Assembly (NCBI GenBank): GCA_016218765.1
Contig: JACRCZ010000141.1
Location: forward strand, 1-64,000
Reading direction: 5' to 3'
Length of the DNA stretch: 64,000 nt
Source: Deltaproteobacteria bacterium
GTDB lineage: Bacteria > Myxococcota_A > Polyangia > DRWM01 > JAAZOP01
Of this stretch, positions 25,029 through 35,300 are shown piece after piece. The number at the start of each line of letters is the position of its first letter. The stretch's first letter is position 1. The position numbers were made by a program, and so were the translations under genes. The notes beneath the pieces are model-generated. The model had not been told where the DNA came from. It saw only the letters and a list, made by a program, of their open reading frames with translations, and searched no databases.

Positions 25029-28000
25029 ATGATTCTCTTCCACCGGTACGAGCTGATCCGGACGGTGCAGGAGGGGGTGCACTTCGCCAAGGACCTGCTC
25101 GACCCGGACGTCGTGGAAGTGGTCCTCAAGGAAGTCCGCGCGGACGGAGATCGGACGCGGGACGAGCTGGTTCGCGAGTTCCGGACCGTGACCGGAATGC
25201 GGCACCCCGGCATCGTGCGCGCTCTGGATTTCGGCGGCGACGCCTCCGGGGCATGCTACCTGACGATGGTGCCGGTGGACGGCAAGCCGCTGGACCAGGT
25301 CGGCGCTTCGGCCTCGCCCGTCCAGGTGACCGATCTGTTCGTCCAGGCCGCGGACGCCCTGGCCTGGGCACATCGGCACGGCGTGCTGCACGGGGACCTC
25401 AAGCCGCAGAACCTGCTGGCCCGCCTCGGCCCGCCGGCCAGATTGACCGTCATCGACTTCGGGCTCGCGCGCCCGCTCGCGGGCGACGTCCCGGCGGTGG
25501 GCGGCTCAGCCGGTTTCCTGGCCCCGGAGATCCTGTCGGGCGCGCGCCCCTCCGTCGCGACGGACCTTTGGGGCCTGGGCGCCGCCTTCCTGGCGGCGCT
25601 CACCGGCGAACCGCCCCGCCCGTTCGCGCTCGCGCCGGTCGTCCGGCACCCGGCGGTGCCCGCCGCGCTCGCGCCGGTCCTGGAGTCTCTCTTGGCGCCC
25701 GATCCGGCCGCGCGGCCGGTGGACGCGCACGCCGTCCTGCGTCGGCTGGGCGCCTCCGCCACGGCAGGCTCGGCCGAGCTGCCGTTTGCGGGCCGCCGCA
25801 CCGACCTCGACCTGCTCTGTCGCCGCCGTCCGGGGGCGTTGCTGCTGCGGGGGCCGGAGGGGGTCGGGCGGACCCGCCTGCTGCGCGAGGCGCGCCGCCG
25901 CCTCCAGCTCGAAGGACGCCTCGTGGCCGCGACCGACCTGGGCCGGGGTATCGATCACGGCGTCCGGCCGGCCTTGCTGCCGCGCCTGCTGCGGGTCGTG
26001 GCCTCGCTCGCGCGAGACGAGGCGGCCAGTGGTGCGGTGTCGTTCGAGCCGTGTACGCCCCAGGACGCGGTCGAGCTGCTGCACTCCGCCGCGCCGGCCG
26101 GGCCGACGCTGCTCCTGGACGACCTCGACCCGGCGCCGGCCGCGGAGCAGGACCGCGTCCGGGCGCTGTGCGCCTCCTGCGTCGCCGAGCCTCACGCCTC
26201 GCTGCTCGTCGCGTGCGCGCCGGGCGCCGTCGCCGACGCGCTGCTCGCCGAGGTTCCGGGCCTCGACGTTCTGGACCTCGCACCGCTCGACCGCGGCGCC
26301 GTCGGCGCCCTGGTCGCCGCGGCGTTGGGTCGCCCGGACGACGAGCTGGCGCGTATCGTCCACGACCGTTCCGGCGGCATCCCGGCGCACGTCGTCGACC
26401 TGCTGCAGGGGCTGGGGGAGCGCACGGAGCGGGGCGAGGTCGACGCGAACGCGTTGCGTCTCTCTCCGGACGCGGCGGTGCGCGTCCGCCGGAAGATGGC
26501 CGAATTGTCGCCGGCGGAGCGCGACGGCTTGGCCGTGCTGGCGGCGTTGGATCGCCCCGCGCCGCTCGACGAGCTCGCTGCTTGCGCCCCCGCGTGCGGC
26601 GAGACGGAGCTGGGGCGACTGGAAGCCGCCGGGCTCGCGACGCGCGGGCCCGCGGGCTGGAGGCTCCTGGCGCCGGCGACGGCGTCCGCCGTGTTGGGCC
26701 CGGACGCGCGCGTCCTCCACGCCCGGTTGGCCGAGCGGCTGGAGCGGCGCGGTGCGGACGCCGCGGAGCTCGACCGGCACCGCGGGGCGGCCGGAGACCT
26801 CGAGGCGGCCCTGCGCGTCGCGTCGGCACTGGCCTCGCGCGGCGCGTTCCGCGAGGCGTTCGAGGCTCTGGCGCCCTTCCGGCCGGCCGTACTGGGTGCG
26901 GCAGGCGAAAGACCCGAGCCGGTGCTGGCGTGGGCGGAGGCCGCCGCTCGCGCGGGAGAGCACGCGGCGGCGCGGGCGGCGTTCGAAACCCTGGCGGAGC
27001 ACGCCGAGCCCGGCGTGCGGGCGCGCGCGTCGCTGGGTCTGGGCGAGACGCTCGAGCGTCTCGGGGATCTGGCCGGCGCCCGCACGCGCCTGGAGTCCGC
27101 GCTCGGGACTCTCGCACATCCCTCGCAGCGGGCCGTGGCGCGGCTGCGACTGGCGCGCATCGCGGGGCTCGGCGGCGACTTCGCGGCCGCGGCGGATCAT
27201 GCCCGCGCGGGTCTGGAAGAGCACGGCGGCCACTCGATCCCCCTGCGCGTGCAGCTCGGCAACGCTCTCGCCCGCCTCGGATCGACCGACGCGGCGCTGG
27301 AGACGCTCGAATCCGCCCTCCGCGAGGCGGAAGCGTCGGGCGATCGGCGGCTCATCGCGGCGACGGCGGGGAACCTGGCGATTCTGCGCTCGAGTCGGGG
27401 CGAGTTGCCGGCGGCCCGCGACCTGTTCCTGCGGGCGCTCTCGGAGGCCGAGGCCGCGGGGGACACGGCGGCGCTGCCGGCGCACCTGCTCAACCTGGCC
27501 GGGATCCACCAGTCCTTGCAGGAGCCGGCCGCGGCCATCGAGCTATTGCGGCGGGCCGAGACATTGGCACGGCGGCTGGGGCGCGCCGGACCGCTGGGCG
27601 CGGCGCTCATCAACCTGGGCAACCTCTACGCGGAAATCGGGGCCGACGACGAGGCGCTGCTCGTGGCGCGGGAGGCACGCGAGCTCGCGGAGCGCACCGG
27701 AGTGCGCGCCGTCGCCGCGCAGGCGGCGCTCGTGCTCGCCGAGATCGAGGCGCGCCGCGACCCGGAGCGCGGGCGGCGCTCCGCGGCGGAGGCGCGGGCC
27801 GCGTTCGAAGCGATGGGCGAGAGCGGCCGGGCGGCCGAGGCGAGCTGCGTGGAAGGGGAGATCGCCGCGGCCCTGGCCGACCCCGCGACGGCGCGGGAGG
27901 CGCTGGCGCGCGGCCGTGCCACGGCCGGCCCCGGCCTCGGGCCGCGCCTGGACCTCCTGGAAGCCGCGGTGCTCCGCGCGGAGGGCGCGGCGGCCGCGGC

Positions 28001-29849
28001 GATGGAACGGCTGGAGCGTTCCGTGACCGAGGCGGACCGCGCGAAGCAGGGCGACCTCGCGGCGCGCGCCGAGGCGGCGGCCGCCGACCTGCTCGACGAG
28101 ATCGGCTCGCCGCTGGGCGGCGAGCGGCGGAGGCGGGCGGCGGAGCGGTGGTCGGCGATCGCGCTCGGCCTGCCGCCGGCGCTGCGGGAGGCCTTCTGGC
28201 GCGTGCCGTGGAGGCGCAGGGCAGGAGGCGCAGGAAGTCCCGACGACGGTCACGACCACGCGGCGGTCGGGGGGGAGGGGGCGGCGCTGCGGCTCCTGGC
28301 GCTGGCGCCGCGGATCGCGGCGGAGCGGGACGCGCAGCGGGTCTTGGAGCTGGCGCTGGACGCGGGGCTGGACGTGCTCGGCGGCGAGCGGGGGTTCCTC
28401 CTCCTGCGGGCGGGGGACGACTGGCGCGTGGCGGCGGCGCGGAACATCGACCACGAATCGATCCGGCGGGCGGCGTTCAAGTTCTCGCGGTCCGTGGCCG
28501 AGGAGGTGGCGCAGAGCGGCGAGCCGCTCCTGACCGCGAACGCGGTGGAGGACCCGCGCCTGGCGGCCGCACGCAGCGTGCACCAGCTCGCGCTGCAGTC
28601 GATCCTCTGCGTGCCGATCCGCTCGCCCGAGCGCGTGCTGGGGACGATCTACGTCGAGAACCGTTTCACCCGGGGCCGATTCGGCGAACGACACCTGCGG
28701 CTGGCGCAGGCCCTGGCCGACCAAGTGGCGTTGGCGCTGGAAGCGGGGCGGCTGGAGCGCGAGCTGCGGGACCGGGCGGAGGAGCTGGACCGCGCGCGGC
28801 AGGAGCTGGCGCGGCGGGTGGAGAGCCAGGAAGACGAGCTGGCGCGGCTGGAACGGGAGGTGCGGCGCTCGCGGGAGGAAGTCGTGCTGCGGCACGAGTA
28901 CGCGGGCATCGTCGGCCGCGGCGCGGCGATGCGCCGGCTGCTCGAGACGCTGGACCGCGCCGCCGACACGAGCCTCCCGGTGCTGATCGAAGGACCGACG
29001 GGGACGGGCAAGGAGCTGGTGGCGCGGGCGCTTCATGCCAACGGGCCGCGGCGGGGCCGGCCGTTCGTCTCGGTCAACTGCGGCGCGCTGCCCGACCTGC
29101 TGCTCGAGAGCGAGCTGTTCGGCCACGCCCGGGGGGCGTTCACGGGCGCCGACCGGGCGCGCACGGGCCTCATGCGCGAGGCGTCGGGCGGGACGTTGTT
29201 CCTGGACGAGGTGGGGGAGATGAGCGCCGCGATGCAGGTGAAGCTCCTGCGCGCGCTCCAGAACGGCGAGGTGACGCCCCTGGGGACCGACCGAGCGGTG
29301 CCGATCGATGTCCGCGTCGTGGCGGCGACGAACCGGCGGCTGCGCGAGTTGGTGCAGGCGGGCCGCTTCCGCGAGGACCTGTTCTACAGGCTGGACGTGA
29401 TCCACCTGGACGTGCCGCCCCTCTCCGAGCGGCGGGAGGACGTGCCGGAGCTCGCCGCACACTTCCTGCGGCGCGCGGCGGACGAGGGAGGAGGCGCGCC
29501 CAAGAAGCTCTCGCGCGGCGCGCTGGCGGCGCTCTTGCGGCGGGAGTTCCCGGGCAACGTCCGCGAGCTGGAGAACCTCCTCCGCCGCGCGGTCGTGTTC
29601 GCCCCGGGGGAGGAGATCCAGTCGGAGGACCTGCCGCCGGCCCGCGCGGCCGAGGGCGAGGGTTCGGGGCTGCCGGCCGGACGTTCGCGTCGCGACGTCC
29701 TGCGGGCGGCCGACCGGCGGCTGGTGGAACAGGTCCTGCGGGAGTGCGGGCACAACCTCTCGGCCGCCGCGCGGCGTCTCGGCGTCTCGCGCCCCACGCT
29801 CTACCGGCGGATGGGGGAGTACGGGCTGGGACGGCCGGGGGGGAAGTAG
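25029..29849 (+). CDS. Kinase-AAA-TPR-GAF-sigma54 activator fusion protein
   Basis: A 1606-residue regulator. Domains in order: Ser/Thr kinase-like (1-245; Lys in VVLKEV, HGDLKPQN in place of HRDLK, IDFGLAR, FLAPEIL; the Gly-rich loop is degenerate); AAA/STAND ATPase (about 255-500; LLRGPEGVGRTRLL); Ala/Leu/Glu-rich TPR superhelix (about 560-1060); GAF (about 1090-1235); coiled coil (about 1235-1290); sigma54 activation AAA+ domain (about 1295-1530; GPTGTGKEL, GAFTGA, FLDEVGEM); Fis-type HTH (NLSAAARRLGVSRPTLYRRM). GAFTGA is intact, so it should drive sigma54-dependent promoters from enhancer sites. The kinase, STAND and GAF parts likely sense signals or set activity. Architectures of this kind are typical of myxobacteria. 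Targets are not identifiable here. Confidence 0.92.
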   Translation: MILFHRYELIRTVQEGVHFAKDLLDPDVVEVVLKEVRADGDRTRDELVREFRTVTGMRHPGIVRALDFGGDASGACYLTMVPVDGKPLDQVGASASPVQVTDLFVQAADALAWAHRHGVLHGDLKPQNLLARLGPPARLTVIDFGLARPLAGDVPAVGGSAGFLAPEILSGARPSVATDLWGLGAAFLAALTGEPPRPFALAPVVRHPAVPAALAPVLESLLAPDPAARPVDAHAVLRRLGASATAGSAELPFAGRRTDLDLLCRRRPGALLLRGPEGVGRTRLLREARRRLQLEGRLVAATDLGRGIDHGVRPALLPRLLRVVASLARDEAASGAVSFEPCTPQDAVELLHSAAPAGPTLLLDDLDPAPAAEQDRVRALCASCVAEPHASLLVACAPGAVADALLAEVPGLDVLDLAPLDRGAVGALVAAALGRPDDELARIVHDRSGGIPAHVVDLLQGLGERTERGEVDANALRLSPDAAVRVRRKMAELSPAERDGLAVLAALDRPAPLDELAACAPACGETELGRLEAAGLATRGPAGWRLLAPATASAVLGPDARVLHARLAERLERRGADAAELDRHRGAAGDLEAALRVASALASRGAFREAFEALAPFRPAVLGAAGERPEPVLAWAEAAARAGEHAAARAAFETLAEHAEPGVRARASLGLGETLERLGDLAGARTRLESALGTLAHPSQRAVARLRLARIAGLGGDFAAAADHARAGLEEHGGHSIPLRVQLGNALARLGSTDAALETLESALREAEASGDRRLIAATAGNLAILRSSRGELPAARDLFLRALSEAEAAGDTAALPAHLLNLAGIHQSLQEPAAAIELLRRAETLARRLGRAGPLGAALINLGNLYAEIGADDEALLVAREARELAERTGVRAVAAQAALVLAEIEARRDPERGRRSAAEARAAFEAMGESGRAAEASCVEGEIAAALADPATAREALARGRATAGPGLGPRLDLLEAAVLRAEGAAAAAMERLERSVTEADRAKQGDLAARAEAAAADLLDEIGSPLGGERRRRAAERWSAIALGLPPALREAFWRVPWRRRAGGAGSPDDGHDHAAVGGEGAALRLLALAPRIAAERDAQRVLELALDAGLDVLGGERGFLLLRAGDDWRVAAARNIDHESIRRAAFKFSRSVAEEVAQSGEPLLTANAVEDPRLAAARSVHQLALQSILCVPIRSPERVLGTIYVENRFTRGRFGERHLRLAQALADQVALALEAGRLERELRDRAEELDRARQELARRVESQEDELARLEREVRRSREEVVLRHEYAGIVGRGAAMRRLLETLDRAADTSLPVLIEGPTGTGKELVARALHANGPRRGRPFVSVNCGALPDLLLESELFGHARGAFTGADRARTGLMREASGGTLFLDEVGEMSAAMQVKLLRALQNGEVTPLGTDRAVPIDVRVVAATNRRLRELVQAGRFREDLFYRLDVIHLDVPPLSERREDVPELAAHFLRRAADEGGGAPKKLSRGALAALLRREFPGNVRELENLLRRAVVFAPGEEIQSEDLPPARAAEGEGSGLPAGRSRRDVLRAADRRLVEQVLRECGHNLSAAARRLGVSRPTLYRRMGEYGLGRPGGK

Positions 29850-29911
29850 CCACCGATGGGGAAGGGCGGGGATGGAAGAAACCACCGATGGACACCGATG
29901 GACACCGATCA
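29850..29911. repeat. Family A variant repeat (CACCGATGGA units)
   Basis: CCACCGATGGGG near 29850 and ACCACCGATGGACACCGATG-GACACCGATC at 29881-29910. It uses the same 10-nt layout as CACAGATGAA. It lies between convergent genes. Confidence 0.8.
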
Positions 29912-29937
29912 GGGAAGGCGGGCTGCCGTGACCGGGG

Positions 29938-30696
29938 TTACCACACGAACGGGACCAGCGCCTTGCGCTCGGACGGGTAGTCGGGAAAACGCTCGTGGTA
30001 CCAGCGGTGGTTGCGCCGCGCGCGAGGCACGAGGTTGGCCGCGGAGACGGCGAGCAGCGTGGCGCTGCCGAGAGACCACGTCACCAGCGTCCAGCCGGTC
30101 CACTCCAAGAGCTCACCCAGGTAGTTCGGGCTGGTGACGAAACGGAAGCCGCCGCCCCGCGGGATCTTGTAGCCCTTCTCCCCCGGCTTGCGCAGCCCGC
30201 GCAGGATGAGGTCGCTCGAGACCGACAGGGCGAAGCCGCCGAAGAAGCACAGCGTCCCGCCCAGGAACCGCGGGTCCCACAGCCACTCCACGCCCCGTGC
30301 GGGCCCGAAGTGGAAGATCCACCGGCCGATGAGGTAGCTGAACCCGCTGTTGAGCAGGAACCCGAGCGCGACCACCGACAACGACATCGTGCTCGACCGC
30401 GGGATGAACGGGTAGATCAGCGTGCGGTACGCGTAGTGGAACATCCACATCGCCAGCAGCACGAGCGCCACCGTGTTCCCCTGCCGATCGCCCAGCGCGA
30501 ACCAGAGCCCCAACCCCACGGGCTGCGGCAGCTCCATCAGCATCCACGCCAGCCAGGACGGCAGATCCGGCCCGCTCCACCACGTGCGCCCGTACCGCCC
30601 GTACGGCGCCGGTACGAACACCGAGAAGATCGCCGTCCCCGCCGCGACCGCGAACATCCCCCACAACAACCACGAATAGAACGTCGGCTCCGTCAT
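29938..30696 (-). CDS. Steroid 5-alpha-reductase-like membrane protein (SRD5A/DUF1295 family)
   Basis: A 252-residue integral membrane protein with about six hydrophobic segments. The C-terminal block (GGGFRFVTSPNYLGELLEWTG, NLVPRARRNHRWYHERFPDYP) matches, motif by motif, the NADPH- and substrate-binding end of 3-oxo-5-alpha-steroid 4-dehydrogenases, and YGRYGRTWW near the N-terminus matches the animal enzyme's YGRY region. Family members reduce the delta-4 double bond of 3-oxo-steroids or related enones. These family comparisons are from memory. Length fits SRD5A1 (about 259). It is convergent with the kinase-sigma54 gene and divergent from the porin gene. Actual substrate is not determinable; sterol-related enone is most likely. 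Confidence 0.82.
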   Translation of the reverse strand: MTEPTFYSWLLWGMFAVAAGTAIFSVFVPAPYGRYGRTWWSGPDLPSWLAWMLMELPQPVGLGLWFALGDRQGNTVALVLLAMWMFHYAYRTLIYPFIPRSSTMSLSVVALGFLLNSGFSYLIGRWIFHFGPARGVEWLWDPRFLGGTLCFFGGFALSVSSDLILRGLRKPGEKGYKIPRGGGFRFVTSPNYLGELLEWTGWTLVTWSLGSATLLAVSAANLVPRARRNHRWYHERFPDYPSERKALVPFVW

Positions 30697-30807
30697 CGGG
30701 CGGATTCTAGCCCAACTTCGTCCATCGGGGCTTCATTCCGCCACCTTCCGGCGCGTCTTGCGCCTCGGTCGGGAATGTCCGCATTATCCGGGTGCGGAGG
30801 GCTGGGC

Positions 30808-32322
30808 ATGCGAAATCGGATCATTTCGTGCGCACTATTCCTGGTGATGACGGCGTCGGCCAACGTGCTCGCGCAGACGGATGATGATCCGGGGGCGGCG
30901 GCGACGTCGGAGGGCCCCGCTGCGGAACCTGCGGGCGACCCGGGCGCGGGCGCCGAAGCGCCGGCGGCGACGGGCGAAGCGCCCGCCGTCGGGGCGGTCG
31001 AGGAAGGGCCGGCGGCGTCGGGCGTACCGCCGTTCGCGGAGCTGGTGGAGCGGCCGGGTGTGGAGGCGGCGACGGGGCCGGCGACGCCGCCCGCGACGCT
31101 CGCGACGCCCGTGGCCGCCGCGGCGTCGGCGGGGGGCGAGGACGAGGGGATGCCGGTGCCGAGCGCGCCGCCGGGCGGCGCGATGCCGCCGGCCGACCTG
31201 CAAGCGGCATCGGCCGCGGTGGGCGAGATGACCGACGACGGCGCCGGCGAGGACGACGAGAGCTGGATCGCGAGTCTCGACGCGGTCTCCGAGGATTCGC
31301 CGCTCCTGCAGCTCCGGACGGGGCCGCTGGTCATCGCGCCGGTCGGGATGGTGCAGTTCCTCGGCGTTCCGTGGCAGCAGGGCGGGGCGCAGCTCGCGAA
31401 CGGCGGGTGGGTCGACGAGCCGGGCCTGCGTTTCCGGCGGGTACGCATCGGCTTCCAGGGCTGGGCGCCGTACGACGTGAGCTTCGAGTCGGTGTCCGAG
31501 TTCGACGAATCCGGCTTCCAGCTCCTGGACCTGACGATGACGTGGGCTCCGTTCGAGGCGCTGGCGCTGACCGCGGGCGGGGGGAAGACGCCGTTCTCCG
31601 GCTCCGAGCTGACGCCGGCGATGTTCCAGACCTTCCTCGACCGGCCGTGGGGCGTGGACGGGGAGACGCTGGACGGCGACCGGGTCGGCATCGCGCCGGG
31701 CCGGATGCTCGGCGTGTGGCTCTCCGGGACGTGGAGCGTGCTCAAGTGGCAGGCCGGGGTCTACAACGGCAACCACGACTACTTCATCGGGAACGACAAC
31801 GACGGGGTGCTGGTCGGCGCGCGCCTCGAGTGCCTGCCGCTGGGCGACCTGCCCGAGGGGCAGCTCACCGTGGAGGGTGGCGAGCCGCGGGTGCGGATCG
31901 GCGCGTCGTACTACTGGAACGACGATGCTCCCGGCGACACGCATGGTGTCGAGGGCGACGTGAAGTTCCGGGTGGCGGGGCTGACGATCGAAGGCGAGTT
32001 CCTGTGGAGCACGTTCGCCCTGGACGCCGACCCGGCCCGTCCGCCCGGGGAGCCGGGCGACGTGCGCAAGATGGCCTACTACGCCCAGGTCGGGTACCTC
32101 GTGTGGGATCCCTGGCTGGACGTCGCCGCCCGGTTCGACTCCTTCGAGATGGACGACGGGGTGGACGATTTCAACGACCGCTGGAGCGTCGGCGGCGTCG
32201 CGACGCTGTTCTTCCTGCGCAACCGTGTGAAGCTGCAGGCCGAGTTCGCGCACCACCAGGAATGGGCGGACCCGCAGATCCCGAACGACTCCTTCGCGCT
32301 GCAGCTCCAGGGGAGGTTCTGA
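30808..32322 (+). CDS. Outer-membrane porin, phosphate-selective porin O/P-like
   Basis: ATG at 30808 follows GGAGG; the product (504 residues) starts MRNRIISCALFLVMTASANVLA, a normal signal peptide. Residues 23-155 are an Ala/Pro/Gly-rich low-complexity linker. The rest is beta-barrel-like with alternating aromatic and polar residues: RFRRVRIGFQGWAPYDVSFES, QAGVYNGNHDYFIGND, AYYAQVGYLVWDPWLDVAARFDSF and a terminal Phe (QLQGRF), the usual outer-membrane insertion signal. Layout resembles porin O/P (PF07396) proteins. The long linker before the barrel is atypical and could reach the peptidoglycan. Its stop overlaps or abuts the following lipoprotein gene. Confidence 0.82.
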   Translation: MRNRIISCALFLVMTASANVLAQTDDDPGAAATSEGPAAEPAGDPGAGAEAPAATGEAPAVGAVEEGPAASGVPPFAELVERPGVEAATGPATPPATLATPVAAAASAGGEDEGMPVPSAPPGGAMPPADLQAASAAVGEMTDDGAGEDDESWIASLDAVSEDSPLLQLRTGPLVIAPVGMVQFLGVPWQQGGAQLANGGWVDEPGLRFRRVRIGFQGWAPYDVSFESVSEFDESGFQLLDLTMTWAPFEALALTAGGGKTPFSGSELTPAMFQTFLDRPWGVDGETLDGDRVGIAPGRMLGVWLSGTWSVLKWQAGVYNGNHDYFIGNDNDGVLVGARLECLPLGDLPEGQLTVEGGEPRVRIGASYYWNDDAPGDTHGVEGDVKFRVAGLTIEGEFLWSTFALDADPARPPGEPGDVRKMAYYAQVGYLVWDPWLDVAARFDSFEMDDGVDDFNDRWSVGGVATLFFLRNRVKLQAEFAHHQEWADPQIPNDSFALQLQGRF

Positions 32323-35300
32323 TGGGAGTCGACAGTCATGAGTCATGGGTCATGAGTCGACCACCAGGCGACCGGCTGCGTGCGGCGGAATGGCGCACGC
32401 CGTCCGGAGCTCACGACTCACGACTGTCGACTCACGACTCGGGACTCGCGGCCATGGCGCTGCTCCTCCTCGTCTCCTGCTCCACCGCCGAGACCTCCAC
32501 GAACGCGCGGGCCTACCGCATGGACAGCCGGGTGCAGGGGGTCGGGGGACCGGGGGCCGTCGCGGACGAGGGAGACTTCGTGCTGGACAACGGGGTCGTG
32601 CGCGTGGCGATCCTGCGCGACGGGAACTCGCCGGGGCCCGGGATGTTCGGCGGCTCGCTGGTCGACGCGGATCGCGTGCGGAGCGACGGGACGCACCGCG
32701 CCGGCAAGGGGATGGACGCGTTCGCCGAGCTGATGCCCATGGTGAACCTCATGGTGCCCGGGTACCGCGACGACCCCGCCCAGCGCTCGCACTACACGAC
32801 GCTGTCGGTCGAGGTGCTGGCCGACGAGGGACGGTTCGCCTGTCCCGGCGGGACCTGCACTTGCGCGACCAGCCTCGCGGCATCGACGGCGGCGGCGCGC
32901 GCCGCGGGCGAGTGCCCGGTCGAGGGCGGCGAGCCGGGATGCTCGGCCATCCTGGCGTGCGGCAAGGCCGACCGGCTGGTCGAGGCGCTCGGCATGATCG
33001 AGACGCTCGGCGTAAGGATGAACCTCTCGATCGAGACGACGTACCTGCTGGATCCGGGCGCGGACTACGTGCGCATCCGGACGGACGTGTTCATCGACAA
33101 CCGCTGGGTCGACTCGGCGACCCCCTACGCGCTGGGCGGGGTCGAGGACTTCATCCGCGACGGCCTGGGCGTGCTCGACGTGCTGACCGGGGACGAGCTG
33201 CTGCCGCCGACAGAGCCGCACGTCTGGCGGCAGGGCTTCCTGGCGGGCGACTTCCTGCTGATGGGGAAGAAGGTGCGGATCTTCGCCGCGGGGCACGGCT
33301 TCGACTTCCCGGACACGTTCCAGCGGCTGTTCGACGAGGGCAAGGACATCCTGGGCACGCCGCAGGCGGCGGATGCCGTGGTCGGCGTGGGCGACGGGGT
33401 CTCCTACGCCTACGGCTCGGAGGACGGCCCGACCATCGTGCCGATCTACACGGGCGAGTTCACGGGCGCGTTCACGAACGGCATGCGCTGCGCGAACGAC
33501 GACACGGCGTGCGTCGCCCACGAGACGCAGCCGCTGCGCTACGAGCGGATCCTCGCGATCGGCCGCGGCGACGTGGCCTCGGCGCTGGCCGCGATGTACC
33601 GCCTGCGCGGCGAGGCGACCGGGACCCTGGCCGGGCACGTCCACGATCGGCGGACCGGCCGCGCGCTGCCGGGAGCCGAGGTGTTCGTGCTGCGTGACCC
33701 GTGGGCGTCGGATGCGACCCACGAGTTCCCGGCGACGGCCGAGCGCCTGCTGGAGCTGCTGGTCGAGGAGCTGGGGAATCCCGGGGTGGTCACGGAGCTG
33801 GGGGCGGACCTCGCCGACGACGCGGTCCCGGACGGCTCGTTCTCCGGCCCCGTGCCGCCGGGGAGCTACTTCCTCGTGGTGCGGGTGGAAGGGCGGGCGC
33901 TCTCGGCCCCGGTGCGGGTGCGGGTGGCGGCGGGCGGACGGACGGACGCCTCGCTGGCGGCGGGACCGCCGGGACGGGTGGACGTCGAGGTGTTCGACGA
34001 GACGGGCTCGCGCTCGCCGGCCAAGCTGACGTTCGTGGGGCCGATCGCGGCCGGGGATCCGTGCGGATCCGGCGCGGCGGTGGCGCACCTGACGGCGCAG
34101 AGCGCGGCCCGGCCGCTGGCGCTGGGGGGCGGGGAGATCGGCGACCGCATCGCGGCGATCGATTTCACGGTCGACGGAGCGCACTCGACCGAGCTGGAGC
34201 CGGGACGCTACGACCTGTGGATCTCGCGGGGCTTCGAGTACTCGGTGCACCGGCAGTGCCTGGACGTGCCGGCGTACGACGCGGCGCGCGTGGTGGGAGT
34301 GGTGCGGCGGCAGGTGCGCACGACGGGCTGGGTGAGCGGCGACTTCCACACCCATGGCGAGAACTCGTACGACGCCGACATGCCGTACGACCTGCGGGTG
34401 CGATCGGCGATCGCCGAAGGCGTCGACGTGGTGGCCGCGACGGACCACGACGTCGTCACCGACCTGGGGGCGCAGGTCGAGGCGATGGGTCTGCGGCACC
34501 GGATCGTCACGGCGACCGGGGATGAGGTGACGCCGATCGAGACGGGGCACATCATCGGGTTCCCGCTGCGCTACGACGCGCGGGCGCCGCAGGGCGGGGC
34601 GATCGACTGGACGCGACGCGACTTCTGCGTCGAGCACCCGGACGCGCCGGACTGCAACCACGACGGGGAGGCGGGCTACGTCCTGCCGCTGCGCCCCGGC
34701 GAGGTGTTCGCGAAGCTGCGCGAGCTGGGCCAGTACGGGCCGCAGGACACGCTGGTGATCGTCCCGCACCCGCGGGACGGCTTCTTCGGGCTGTTCGACC
34801 AGTTCGGCCTGAACCATTTCGACGCGTCGTGGAACTCCCCCGGCCTCATCCGCGGGCAGCACCCGCTCCTGCGCGCGGCGTACTTCTCCTGGGACTTCGA
34901 CGCGCTCGAGCTCCTGAACTCGAAACGCTTCGAGATGATCCGCACGCCGACGGTCTCGGAGATCTCGGACTTCACGCACGACCTCGCCCTGCTCCAGGAA
35001 GAGCGGCGCCCGGAGCGGGAGATCGCCGACCTCCACCGGATGTACCAGGGGCTGGTCCTGGCGCGCACGGCGGAGGAGGCCGCGGCGCTGCGCTACGGCG
35101 CGACGGCGCAATGCCTGCGGGACGAGCACTGCGGTGCGGGAGAGATGTGCGACCTGCAACGGCAGGCCTGCGCGCCCGCGGGGGCGCGGTGCACCGGCCA
35201 CGGGGACTGCGCCGACGGCCAGGCGTGCCTGTTCGAGACGTCGCCGTCACGCTGCGCGGCGGCGTGCACGAGCGACGCGGACTGCCGGCTGGATTCCCGC

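Noticed and set aside
24092-29980. 1962-residue plus-strand ORF
   Set aside because: Out of frame with the kinase-sigma54 gene and antisense to a MopE-like gene; composition is Arg/Gly/Ala noise.
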